A stretch of 26,730 nucleotides of DNA from Clostridiales bacterium (GCA_004556395.1 SFHK01000052.1:1-26730); one strand, 5' to 3'; shown: positions 13,903 to 21,840, counted from the first letter of the stretch. Program-made: numbers and translations. The notes: generated by a model not told the origin, from the letters alone.

Positions 13903-15605
13903 CACGCATTCTCCTTTGCCGTGTCGTCCGTCTTTGTCATCAGAAGGCCGATTTCCTCCTTCGTCGCCGTGCGCGCGTCCACAATTCCGGTTACCGCGCC
14001 GGAATTGATGACCATGATGCGGTCGCACAGCTCGAGCAGCACATCCAGATCCTCGCCGACGAAAATGACGGCCACGCCGTTTTTCTTCTGCCGGTTCAGC
14101 AGGTTGTAGATAATGTAGGAGGAATTGATGTCCAGTCCGCGCACGGGGTAGGCCGCCATCAGCAGCTTGGGCGTGAACGCGATTTCGCGCCCCAGCAGCA
14201 CCTTCTGAATGTTGCCGCCCGAAAGCCGGCGCACGGGAACGTTCACGCCGGGGGTGATGACCTCCAGCTCCCGGATGATTTCCTCCGCCTGCCTGCGGGG
14301 CTTCTTTCGGTCGACGAAGCCGGCGTGTCCCTTGCGGTAGCTGCGCAGCATCATGTTGTCCGTGATGCCCATGCCGCCCACAAGCCCCATGCCCAGTCGA
14401 TCCTCCGGCACGAAGGAAAGGTGAATGCCCAGCGAACGAATCTGAAGCGGCGTTTTATCGCGGAGCGACAGCACCTCGTCCTCGCGGAACAGCACGTCTC
14501 CGTGGTTCACGCGCCGGCGAATCTCCGCGCGCGTCATGCCCTTGAAGGAAACGGGCTTGCCCTCGCCGTCGTGGAACGCGTTTTTGTCCGCCAGCTCGAC
14601 GACGCGCTTCAGGGATTTGTGATAGAAGGTCACCGGGCGATCCTTCTTGGGATTGATAAACTCGATTTCGCCGCTCTCCACCGGCTGCAAACCGGCAATG
14701 GCCTCGAGCAGCTCCTTCTGACCGCTGCCCGCGATGCCCGCGATGCCGAAGATTTCGCCGCCGTTTACCGTGAAGCTCACGTCCCGAACGGCGCTGCGGC
14801 CGTCCTCGCTTTTGGTCGTGAGGCCTCGGACGAGCAGGCGCGGGGAGGCGTTCACGGGCGCGTTGCGCTCGATGTTCAGGCTGACCTTTTTGCCGACCAT
14901 CATTTCGGTCAGCTCGCTCTCGCTGGTCTGGGCGGTTTCCACCGTGCCCACGCGCTCGCCCTTGCGCAGAATCGCCACGCGGTCGGAAACGGAGAGCACC
15001 TCGTGCAGCTTATGCGTGATGATGATGATGGACTTGCCGTCCGCCTTCATTCTTCGAAGCACGTCGAACAGGCGCGTGATTTCCTGCGGAGTGAGCACCG
15101 CCGTGGGCTCGTCCAGAATCAGAATATCCGCGCCGCGGTAGAGCATTTTGATGATTTCGACCGTCTGCTTTTCGGATACGGACATATCGTAAATTCGCTT
15201 CTGCGGCTCGATATGGAAGCCGTACTTTTCGGCGATTTCCGCCACCTGCTCGTTGACCTTCTTCAGGTTGTAGCGTCCCTCTTCCTTCAGGCCGAGCACG
15301 ACGTTCTCCGAAGCCGTAAACAGGTCCACCAGCTTGAAATGCTGATGAACCATGCCGATTTTCAGCGCGTACGCGTCCTTGGGGGAGCGGATGACGACCT
15401 CGCGGCCGTCCACAAAAATCTGCCCCTCGTCGGGATAGTAAATTCCGGCGAGCATATTCATCAGGGTCGTCTTGCCGCAGCCGTTTTCGCCCAGAACGGC
15501 GAGAATTTCTCCCTGATACACATCCAGGTCCACCGAATTGTTCGCGACGACACTGCCGAATCTCTTGGTAATGCCCCGCATGCTCACAGCGATCTTCTTC
15601 TGCAC
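13902..15605 (-). CDS. Nucleoside ABC transporter ATPase with two nucleotide-binding domains (NupO-like)
   Basis: A 567-residue protein with two fused ATPase domains. Domain 1: Walker A GENGCGKTT (about 36-44), signature MSVSEKQ, Walker B ILILDEPTAVL and an ITHKLHE switch. Domain 2: a degenerate P-loop GIAGSGQKE, signature LSGGNIQK and LLMAAYPVRGLD, where the usual catalytic acidic residue is absent, as in most of this family. Usual length is about 510 residues. The excess is a charged insertion of roughly 55 residues (about 310-370, including VELADKNAFHDGEGKPVSF) between the second P-loop and FVPEDRLGMGL. The start is GTG with GGAGG seven bases upstream. It energises uptake by the two permeases encoded next. 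Confidence 0.94.
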   Translation of the reverse strand: MQKKIAVSMRGITKRFGSVVANNSVDLDVYQGEILAVLGENGCGKTTLMNMLAGIYYPDEGQIFVDGREVVIRSPKDAYALKIGMVHQHFKLVDLFTASENVVLGLKEEGRYNLKKVNEQVAEIAEKYGFHIEPQKRIYDMSVSEKQTVEIIKMLYRGADILILDEPTAVLTPQEITRLFDVLRRMKADGKSIIIITHKLHEVLSVSDRVAILRKGERVGTVETAQTSESELTEMMVGKKVSLNIERNAPVNASPRLLVRGLTTKSEDGRSAVRDVSFTVNGGEIFGIAGIAGSGQKELLEAIAGLQPVESGEIEFINPKKDRPVTFYHKSLKRVVELADKNAFHDGEGKPVSFKGMTRAEIRRRVNHGDVLFREDEVLSLRDKTPLQIRSLGIHLSFVPEDRLGMGLVGGMGITDNMMLRSYRKGHAGFVDRKKPRRQAEEIIRELEVITPGVNVPVRRLSGGNIQKVLLGREIAFTPKLLMAAYPVRGLDINSSYIIYNLLNRQKKNGVAVIFVGEDLDVLLELCDRIMVINSGAVTGIVDARTATKEEIGLLMTKTDDTAKENA

Positions 15606-15693
15606 GGTTTGCCCTCCGCTTGATTCAGACTGAATATAGCGCCCTCAAGAAACCACCCGCTTACGGACAGCGATTTCCAGAGGTCGCCATACT

Positions 15694-15730
15694 GAAAACG
15701 GCAGTCTGCTCCCTTTGCGGGGAGCAGACT
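15694..15730 (-). terminator. Intra-operon hairpin between binding protein and ATPase genes
   Basis: Perfect 11-bp stem AGTCTGCTCCC / GGGAGCAGACT (15703-15713 with 15720-15730) followed on the minus strand by GCCGTTTTCAG. It is 26 bases after the binding-protein stop. It probably ends many transcripts, giving more binding protein than transporter. Confidence 0.75.
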
Positions 15731-15756
15731 CCGTACGGTCTCTTACGTTGGAACGA

Positions 15757-16959
15757 TTAGAACTTGCTGTTGACCAGCTCGATGCCGTCCAGCTGAATGT
15801 CGAAGTACGGCGCGGAACGGAACTCGCTCTCGTGGAAGTAGCCGTCCAGAACCACTTCGGTGTCCGGCGTGAAGGCTTCGTCGGTGTCGACGTCGGCCAC
15901 GTAGGACTCGATCTTCGCGCCGCCCTTGAGCATGAAGTTGTCGGCGGCGGTGTTGAAGACCTTGATTTCGCCATTCTCCAGCGCGGTCTTGGCGGCTTCG
16001 ATGGCTTCGACGGTGCCCGCGGCGGCAGCCTTGGTGTTGATGTCGGTCAGCACGACGGAGCCGGTGGCGATGGTGCCGGTCCAGTCGGTGGCGATGGCTT
16101 CACCGGCGGCCTGCTGGTTCACAATGTACTCGAAGTAGGGAGCCCAGTTGATGCGGGAGGAAACGATGAAGGTGTTGGGGCAGCTTTCGATGGTGGAGCC
16201 GTTGTAGGAAACGTTGGGGATGCCGGCGTTTTCACAGGCCGTAGGGGCGCCCATGGAGTCGGCGTGCTGGGAGATCAGGTCGCAGCCGGCGTTGATCAGC
16301 GCCTCGGCGGCGGTCTTCTCTTCCTTCTCGTCGTACCAGGAACCGGTGAACTGAACCTTCATCTGAACGTCGGGGCAGACGGACTTCGCGCCCAGGTAGA
16401 AGCTGGTGTAGCCGGAGATAACCTCGGCATAGGTGAAGGCGCCGACGTAGCCCATCATGGGAACCTCGCCCTTCAGCTGGCCGTTCTGCTTCAGCTCGTT
16501 GAGCTTCATGCCGGCGGCGATACCGGCCAGATAGCGGCCTTCATAGATGGCGGCGAAGGCGTTGTGGAAGTTCGCGAGCTTCTCGGTGTGCGCCATGGTG
16601 CCGGTGGCGTGGCAGAACTCTACGTCCGGGCACTCCTTGGCAGCCTGCAGCATGAAGGTCTCGTGGCCGAAGCTGTCGGCAAAGATGATGGTGCAGCCTT
16701 CGTCTACCAGATCCAGCGCGGCCTCATAGCACTCGTTGGACTCGGGGATGTTGCGCTTGATAATCAGCTGATCTTCGGTCAGTCCCAGAGATTCGACGGC
16801 TTCATAAACGCCGTTGATGAAGTTCAGGTCGTAGGTGGAATCTTCGTCGTGAAGAAGGATGACGCCCAGCTTGACGTTGGAAACGTCCGCGCTCGCCGTG
16901 CAGGCAAAAACGCTCAGGCACAGAACCAGGGCCAGAACCACCGCAAAGATCTTTTTCAT
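15757..16959 (-). CDS. BMP-family nucleoside-binding protein
   Basis: A 400-residue secreted substrate-binding protein of the basic membrane protein (Bmp/PnrA) family, which binds purine nucleosides for the transporter encoded downstream. Residues 1-25 are a signal sequence (MKKIFAVVLALVLCLSVFACTASA). VFAC could be a lipobox with an unusual Phe at -2; otherwise cleavage after TASA would release the protein. Blocks: LHDEDSTYDLNFINGVYEA, CTIIFADSFGHE, NFHNAFAAIYEGRYLAGIAAG, CDLISQHADSMG and SSRINWAPYFEYIV. The ATG has GGAGGAG about 8 bases upstream. It is the first gene of the operon, with a promoter about 60 bases before it. Closely similar binding proteins can serve other ligands, so nucleoside is inferred. 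Confidence 0.93.
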   Translation of the reverse strand: MKKIFAVVLALVLCLSVFACTASADVSNVKLGVILLHDEDSTYDLNFINGVYEAVESLGLTEDQLIIKRNIPESNECYEAALDLVDEGCTIIFADSFGHETFMLQAAKECPDVEFCHATGTMAHTEKLANFHNAFAAIYEGRYLAGIAAGMKLNELKQNGQLKGEVPMMGYVGAFTYAEVISGYTSFYLGAKSVCPDVQMKVQFTGSWYDEKEEKTAAEALINAGCDLISQHADSMGAPTACENAGIPNVSYNGSTIESCPNTFIVSSRINWAPYFEYIVNQQAAGEAIATDWTGTIATGSVVLTDINTKAAAAGTVEAIEAAKTALENGEIKVFNTAADNFMLKGGAKIESYVADVDTDEAFTPDTEVVLDGYFHESEFRSAPYFDIQLDGIELVNSKF

Positions 16960-17003
16960 GGAACTTCTCCTCCGTGTTTTGATTGCTTCCGGGAACGTCT
17001 TTC

Positions 17004-17032
17004 ATGATACAGGGCGAAGGTTAATATTGCAA
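17004..17032 (-). promoter_or_regulatory. Promoter of the Bmp/Nup operon
   Basis: On the minus strand TTGCAA (17032-17027), 17-bp spacer, TATCAT (17009-17004). The leader is only about 40 nt, too short for a purine riboswitch. Confidence 0.65.
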
Positions 17033-17128
17033 AGCACCTGACGTAAAAATTTTCGTTCCTGTTTTTCGCGCGGCGGCGCGGAACGCCCGATTATCCAGGG
17101 CAGATTGTGCGGGAAATTGGAGCGGAGC

Positions 17129-17157
17129 TTGAAGGGGAGTCCGCCTGCATATATAAT
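17129..17157 (+). promoter_or_regulatory. Orphan sigma-A-like promoter facing the 3' end of fba
   Basis: TTGAAG (17129-17134), 17-bp spacer, perfect TATAAT (17152-17157). There is no plus-strand gene downstream. About 27 bases after the predicted start is the hairpin at 17191-17218, then fba on the other strand. Confidence 0.5.
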
Positions 17158-17190
17158 AGAAGAGTTCCGCGAGCCGGTCAGGACAGACGA

Positions 17191-17218
17191 ATGGCGGAGG
17201 AGCGAGCTCCTCCGCCAT
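17191..17218. repeat. GGCGGRGGAGC hairpin, copy after fba
   Basis: Perfect 13-bp arms ATGGCGGAGGAGC / GCTCCTCCGCCAT around GA. Compared with 19610-19637 two base pairs differ in both arms (G-C to A-T), so pairing is kept. It lies 15 bases after the fba stop, but no T-run follows on either strand. Confidence 0.8.
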
Positions 17219-17232
17219 GGGGGTTATGCCGA

Positions 17233-18216
17233 TCAGGCCTTGCCGGCGCAACCGAGAACGTCGACGAGCTTATGCTTGACGAGCTCCTTGATGTTGGCGC
17301 GGGCGGGCTTGAGGTACTGGCGCGGGTCGAAGTGAGAGGGATTGTCGTGGAAGTACTTGCGGATGGTGCCGGTCATGGCAAGACGCAGGTCGGAGTCGAT
17401 GTTGATCTTGCAGACGGCGCCGCGCGCGGCCTGGCGCAGTTCTTCCTCGGGGATGCCGACGGCGTCGGGCATCTGGCCGCCGTTTTCGTTGATCATCTTC
17501 ACGTATTCCTGCGGAACGGAGGAGGAGCCGTGCAGAACGATCGGGAAGCCGGGCAGGCGCCTGGCGACTTCGTCCAGAATGTCGAAGCGGAGCGGCGGGG
17601 GCACGAGGATGCCCTTTTCGTTGCGGGTGCACTGCGCGGCGGTGAACTTATACGCGCCGTGGCTGGTGCCGATGGCGATGGCCAGAGAGTCGACGCCAGT
17701 CTTGGAGACGAACTCTTCGACTTCCTCGGGACGGGTGTAGGAGGAATCCTCGGCCTTGACCTTTACGTCGTCCTCAACGCCGGCCAGCGTGCCCAGCTCG
17801 CCCTCGACCACGACGCCGTGATCGTGCGCGTACTCGACAACCTTGCGGGTGAGCTCGATGTTGTCCTTGAAGGACTTGGAGGAGCCGTCGATCATGACGG
17901 AGGAGAAGCCGCCGTCGATGCAGCTCTTGCACAGCTCGAAGGTATCGCCGTGATCGAGGTGCACGCAGATGGGCAGGTCAAAGCCCGCGGTCTGCTCGGC
18001 GTCCTCGATGGCCGCCTTGATGAGGTGCATCAGATAAACGTGCTTGGCATACTTGCGGGCACCGGAGGAAACCTGAAGGATCAGGGGAGCCTTCTCTTCG
18101 ATGGCGGCCTCGGTGATGCCCTGGATGATCTCCATGTTGTTCACGTTGAAAGCGCCGATGGCGTAGCCGCCGGTGTACGCTTTTTTGAACATTTCGGTAG
18201 AGGTTACGATGGACAT
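17233..18216 (-). CDS. fba: Class II fructose-1,6-bisphosphate aldolase
   Basis: A zinc-dependent aldolase that splits fructose 1,6-bisphosphate into glyceraldehyde 3-phosphate and dihydroxyacetone phosphate. Visible in the 327 residues: YAIGAFNVNNMEIIQGI, the metal/active-site HLDHGD at 86-91, SVMIDGSSKSFKDNI, EGELGTLAGVED, GTSHGAYKF and LHGSSSVP (phosphate and zinc ligands), and KINIDSDLRLAMTGTIR. It is somewhat longer than Bacillus FbaA (285), with extra residues around EKGILVPPPLRFD and a C-terminal extension, as in the longer clostridial type. The ATG has AAAGGAG 10 bases upstream. It is divergent from pfp, so two successive glycolytic steps share one intergenic region. Confidence 0.97.
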   Translation of the reverse strand: MSIVTSTEMFKKAYTGGYAIGAFNVNNMEIIQGITEAAIEEKAPLILQVSSGARKYAKHVYLMHLIKAAIEDAEQTAGFDLPICVHLDHGDTFELCKSCIDGGFSSVMIDGSSKSFKDNIELTRKVVEYAHDHGVVVEGELGTLAGVEDDVKVKAEDSSYTRPEEVEEFVSKTGVDSLAIAIGTSHGAYKFTAAQCTRNEKGILVPPPLRFDILDEVARRLPGFPIVLHGSSSVPQEYVKMINENGGQMPDAVGIPEEELRQAARGAVCKINIDSDLRLAMTGTIRKYFHDNPSHFDPRQYLKPARANIKELVKHKLVDVLGCAGKA

Positions 18217-18262
18217 GGGTACACAACTCCTTTACTCATGAAATGGACTTCAACCCACGTTG

Positions 18263-18291
18263 ATTATCCTACAATCCCTGTTAAAAATCAA
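18263..18291 (-). promoter_or_regulatory. fba promoter
   Basis: On the minus strand TTGATT (18291-18286), 17-bp spacer, GATAAT (18268-18263). It is back to back with the pfp promoter, with 7 bp between the two -35 boxes. Confidence 0.65.
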
Positions 18292-18298
18292 GCCGAAA

Positions 18299-18327
18299 TT
18301 GACAAGGCGCGGAAATTGTGCTATATT
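18299..18327 (+). promoter_or_regulatory. pfp promoter
   Basis: TTGACA (18299-18304), 17-bp spacer, TATATT (18322-18327). 11 of 12 bases match consensus. The leader is about 30 nt. Confidence 0.85.
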
Positions 18328-18362
18328 TCTATCGGTGAAAAATCGCGAAAGGAATGATACAA

Positions 18363-19604
18363 ATGTCCATGCTGAAAGGCGCGGCGGTCATCGGCCAGTC
18401 CGGCGGCCCGTCTTCCGTCATTAACGCTTCCGCCTACGGCGCGATCAAGACCGCGCTGGAGAGCGACGTGATCACGAATGTTTACGCGATGCAGAACGGC
18501 ATCGTGGGTCTGCTGAACGACAACCTGTTCGATCTTGCCAAGGAAGATCCGGACGAGCTGGCGCTCATGAAATATACGCCCTCCTCGGCGCTGGGCTCCT
18601 GCCGCTACAAGCTGAAGGATCCCGACGAGGACGAGACCGATTATCAGAAGATTCTCGCCATGTTCAAGAAGTACGACATTCGCTACTTCTTCTACAACGG
18701 CGGCAACGACTCCATGGATACCTGCAACAAGATCTCCAAGTTCATGCTGAGAAACGGCTATGAAGTGCGCTGCATGGGTATCCCGAAGACCATCGACAAC
18801 GACCTCGCCGGCACCGACCACTGCCCCGGCTTCGCTTCCGCCGCCAAGTACATCGCCACCTCCGTGGCCGAAGTGTACCGCGACTGCCATGTGTACGACA
18901 AGGGCATGATCACCATCGTGGAGTGCATGGGCCGTCACGCCGGCTGGCTGACCGCCGCCGCCGCGCTGGCTTCCCTGACCGGAAACGGCCCCGACCTCGT
19001 GTATCTGCCCGAGGTGGACTTCGATCTTCCTTCCTTCATTGAGAAGGTTTCCAGGATCTACGAGGCCAACAAGAACGTGCTCGTCGCGGTGTCCGAGGGC
19101 ATCCACGACAAGGACGGCAAGTTCATCGTTGAGTACGCGGCCAGCGACGCGGCGACCGACGCGTTCGGCCACAAGCAGCTGGGCGGCCTCGCGGCCTTCT
19201 TGGCCAACGAGTGCAAGAAGGCCACCGGCGCGAAGGTGCGCGGCATCGAGCTGTCGCTGCTTCAGCGCTGCGCGGCGCACTGCGCGTCCCAGACCGACAT
19301 CGAAGAGAGCTTCGCTGCCGGCAAGGCCGCCGTCGAGAACGCCGTGAAGGGCGTGACCGACAAGATGGTCGGCTTCGAGCGCAAGTATGTCAACGGCGTG
19401 TACGTCTGCGAGACCAAGCTGTTTGACCTCACCGTGGTTGCCAACGCCGAGAAGAAGGTTCCGCGCGAGTGGATCAACGAAGCGGGCGACGGCGTGAACG
19501 AGAAGTTCATCGAATACGCGCTGCCCCTGATTCAGGGTCAGACGCAGCTGGCGTTCGAGAACGGACTGCCGCGGTTTGTGAATCTCAAAAAAATTAAGGC
19601 GTAA
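18363..19604 (+). CDS. pfp: 6-phosphofructokinase, pyrophosphate-dependent type
   Basis: Phosphorylates fructose 6-phosphate to fructose 1,6-bisphosphate. Key blocks in 413 residues: GQSGGPSSVINAS at 11-23, GGNDSMDT at 113-120, PKTIDNDL at 141-148, and ECMGRHAGWLT. A Lys in PKTIDND and an Asp after GGN, where ATP enzymes have glycines, mark the pyrophosphate-using type; this is inferred from motif rules, not shown. The start at 18363 is chosen because the AAAGGA site (18348-18353) abuts an in-frame ATG at 18354 and is nine bases from 18363. It is divergent from fba. The reversible PPi enzyme is common in anaerobic Clostridia. Confidence 0.95.
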   Translation: MSMLKGAAVIGQSGGPSSVINASAYGAIKTALESDVITNVYAMQNGIVGLLNDNLFDLAKEDPDELALMKYTPSSALGSCRYKLKDPDEDETDYQKILAMFKKYDIRYFFYNGGNDSMDTCNKISKFMLRNGYEVRCMGIPKTIDNDLAGTDHCPGFASAAKYIATSVAEVYRDCHVYDKGMITIVECMGRHAGWLTAAAALASLTGNGPDLVYLPEVDFDLPSFIEKVSRIYEANKNVLVAVSEGIHDKDGKFIVEYAASDAATDAFGHKQLGGLAAFLANECKKATGAKVRGIELSLLQRCAAHCASQTDIEESFAAGKAAVENAVKGVTDKMVGFERKYVNGVYVCETKLFDLTVVANAEKKVPREWINEAGDGVNEKFIEYALPLIQGQTQLAFENGLPRFVNLKKIKA

Positions 19605-19609
19605 GACGT

Positions 19610-19731
19610 GTGGCGGGGGAGCAAGCTCCCCCGCCACTGCCACCCCCTGAGGAAAAGGATACGATTTCCCTGCGGGAAATCCTTTTGATTGAAAGTCGAG
19701 AGGGCTGCGGCCCTCTCGAGCTCTCCCGGGG
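19610..19731. repeat. Dispersed 120-bp two-hairpin repeat, copy 2
   Basis: Starts 5 bases after the pfp stop. Hairpin A: perfect 13-bp GTGGCGGGGGAGC / GCTCCCCCGCCAC (19610-19622 with 19625-19637). Middle: GATTTCCC / GGGAAATC. Hairpin B: GAGAGGGC / GCCCTCTC (19698-19717), then GAGCTCTCCCGGGG. It is highly similar along its length to 9796-9917. Confidence 0.88.
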
Positions 19732-19732
19732 C

Positions 19733-19942
19733 GGAGGGGACAGATTCCCCTCCACACCACCCTTTCTCAGATTCCGCTGAAATTCTTTGGATTTCCGGGC
19801 GCGGAATCTGCAAGGAAGCGATTTTTTCTCCGGGGGGGGCAAACCCCCACTCCGAAAAAATCAGCGCCCGGGGCGACCAACCGAAATCTTCGATTTCGCT
19901 TGGTCGGTCGCGAAGCGACTTGCTTGCCCTTTGGGCAAGCAA
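19733..19942. repeat. Chain of five to six different hairpins, no gene
   Basis: In order: GGAGGGG / CCCCTCC (19733-19753); CAGATTCCGC / GCGGAATCTG (19768-19777 with 19801-19810); GATTTTTTC / GAAAAAATC with an inner G8/C5 tract (19820-19862); CGACCAA-CGAAATC / GATTTCG-TTGGTCG (19874-19906); GTCGC / GCGAC (19907-19919); TTGCTTGCCC / GGGCAAGCAA (19920-19942). Nearly every base is in an inverted repeat. The open frames crossing it look like no protein family. Confidence 0.75.
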
Positions 19943-19978
19943 CCTTTCCGACGCGCAGATCGTCGGCCTCGATTGAAA

Positions 19979-20998
19979 GTCGAGAGGGTTCACACCCTCT
20001 CGAGCTCTCCCGGGGCTGCTTTGACGGGAAGTTGGGTTTCTGATGGCACGGGAAGCGATTCCGGAGGGGATTTCGTTTTTTGATGGCGCGGGCGCGTCTG
20101 TTCTGGTAGGAGTTTGGTTTCCGACGGAGCGGGGCGTGGGGCGCTCTGCTCCCCTACACCCCCTCGGGGGACGGGGTGCGAGAGGGTTCACACCCTCTCG
20201 CGCTCTCCCGGGGTTGTTCTTTTGAGAAATTGGTTCCCGACGAAGCAGGCCGTTCTTTTGCGGACTTTTGTTTCCGACGGCGCGGGCGTGCCGGGGGCTG
20301 GTTTGGCGGGGAATTGGTTTTCCGCTGGTTCGGGAAGCTGTTCCGGTGGGAATTTCGTTTCTGATGGAACGGGCGCGTCTGTTCTGGCAGGAGTTTGTTT
20401 CCGACGGCGCGGGCGTGGGGCGCGCTGCTCCCCTACAGCCCCTCGGGTGACGGGTGCGAGAGGGTCGTGACCCTCTCGCGCTCTCCCGGGGTTGTTCTTT
20501 TGAGAAATTGGTTCCCGACGAAGCAGGCCGTTCTTTTGCGGACTTTTGTTTCCGACGGCGCGGGCGTGGGGTGCGAGAGGGTTCACACCCTCTCGTGCGC
20601 TCCCGGGGGCTGGTTTGGCGGGGAATTGGTTTTCCGCTGGTGCGGGAAGCTGTTCCGGTGGGGATTTCGTTTTTGATGGATGGAGTGGGCGCGTCTGTTC
20701 TGGTAGGAGTTTGGTTTTCGACGGCGCGAGGCGCTCTGCTCCCCTACACCCCCTCGGGGACGTGGTGCGAGAAGGTTGCGACCCTCTCGCGCTCTCCCGG
20801 GGGCTGGTTTGGCGGGGAATTGGTTTTCCGCTGGTGCGGGAAGCTGTTCCGGTGGGAATTTCGTTTCTGATGGAGTGGGCGCGTCTGTTCTGGCAGGAGT
20901 TTGGTTTTCGACGGCGCGGGGCGTGGGGCGCTCCGCTCCCCTACAGCCCCTCGGGCGACGGGTGCGAGAGGGTTGCGACCCTCTCGCGCTCTCCCGGG
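19979..20998. repeat. Modular tandem repeat array, about 197-bp units ending in a hairpin
   Basis: Hairpin GAGAGGGT / ACCCTCTC (or close variant) followed by GCGCTCTCCCGGGG recurs at 19982, 20180, 20458, 20575, 20769 and 20966. The spacings are 198, 278, 117, 194 and 197. The 278 spacing is a 198-bp unit plus an 80-bp module (20213-20291). The 117 spacing is that same 80-bp module (20491-20568) plus the hairpin alone. The two 80-bp copies are identical. Within units GGGGCGCTC..GCTCCCC and CCCCTCGGGG give further hairpins, and short phrases such as GATGGAGTGGGCGCGTCTG recur. No frame crossing it is credible as a gene. Confidence 0.85.
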
Positions 20999-21075
20999 AA
21001 GGCTGACGGGGGTTAATGGAGTGGGACGCGGCTTTTTGGGTGGGCGGCGTTCTTGGTTTGGAGGAATTGACGCAG

Positions 21076-21825
21076 ATGAAGTTTTGGTTCAACCTGCATC
21101 CTACGCGCGAAGAGGCGAAGGTGCTGAAGGAGCGGGCGGTGGCGTTTTTGGCGGCGCGCGGGAGCGAGGCGGTGGAGGATCCGCGGGAGGCGGATTTTGC
21201 GGTTTCGATTGGCGGCGACGGGTCGGTGGTGGCGGCGCATCAGGCTTGTGCGCGGCCGATTATCGGCATCAACGCGGGAACGCTGGGGTATCTGCCGCGC
21301 ATTGAGCCGGAGCAGTTAGAGGAAGCCTTTGGGCGGATTCTGGCCGGAGATTATGCGTTGGAAAGCCGCATGACGCTTTCGGCGGGCGAGCGCGGCGGGG
21401 AGACGGTGAACGCGCTGAACGACGTGGCGCTGACGAAGGCGGATCCGGGCGTTTTACGGTTCACGGTGAGTGTGGACGGGGTGGAGCTGATGCGGTACAC
21501 GGCGGACGGAATCATCTGCGCCACGCCCACGGGGTCGACGGGGTACAGTCTGTCCGCGGGCGGGCCGATTGTCGATCCTTTGAGCGAGCTTTTTGTGCTT
21601 ACGCCCATCGCGCCGCACACGCTGGTCAGCCGGCCGGTGATTCTTTCGGACAAGGGCGTGGTGACGCTCACGCCGGACAGCGACGCGCTGATCAGCATCG
21701 ACGGGCGGGTACGGCCGATTCGAGCGGGAACGTCGTTTGACATTCGCAAGGCCGAGACGCGGGTGCAGTTTGTGACGCTGGGGAGCGAGGGGTTCATTGA
21801 CCGGCTGCGCAGGAAGCTGTCGTAG
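21076..21825 (+). CDS. nadK: NAD kinase
   Basis: Phosphorylates NAD to NADP. The 249-residue protein carries GGDGS at 46-50 (catalytic Asp), GINAGTLGYLPRIEP, the NDVALTK block (NE/ND motif), and the glycine-rich TPTGSTGYSLSAGGP (about 139-153), then PIAPHTLVSRPVIL. Length fits short bacterial NadK. The start is ATG 21076, with GGAGGAATTGACGCAG before it; a longer frame from 21016 would add residues unlike NadK. No clear promoter is seen between the repeat array and the gene, so transcription may come through the repeats or start inside the last unit. Confidence 0.95.
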   Translation: MKFWFNLHPTREEAKVLKERAVAFLAARGSEAVEDPREADFAVSIGGDGSVVAAHQACARPIIGINAGTLGYLPRIEPEQLEEAFGRILAGDYALESRMTLSAGERGGETVNALNDVALTKADPGVLRFTVSVDGVELMRYTADGIICATPTGSTGYSLSAGGPIVDPLSELFVLTPIAPHTLVSRPVILSDKGVVTLTPDSDALISIDGRVRPIRAGTSFDIRKAETRVQFVTLGSEGFIDRLRRKLS

Positions 21826-21840
21826 AGCGGGAAAGAAGCG

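Noticed and set aside
13875..15623. Plus-strand open frame of 582 codons
   Set aside because: Antisense to the clear two-domain ATPase gene; the translation has no family features.
16960..17100. Purine riboswitch before the nucleoside transporter operon
   Set aside because: The predicted leader is only about 40 nt and no purine aptamer motifs are visible.
15715..18357. Long plus-strand frames across bmp and fba
   Set aside because: Shadows of highly conserved minus-strand genes; Val/Gly/Asp-rich translations without motifs.
18321..19760. Minus-strand frame of 479 codons across pfp
   Set aside because: Antisense to pfp; translation has no recognisable domain and runs into the repeat.
19979..20998. 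CRISPR array
   Set aside because: Repeat spacing varies from 117 to 278 bp and the sequences between the hairpins are themselves homologous; no cas genes.
19538..21092. Several overlapping frames in both directions within the repeat region
   Set aside because: All are built from the same repeated hairpin DNA (peptides such as GRAREG or LALSRG recur in many frames); no ribosome sites or codon signal.
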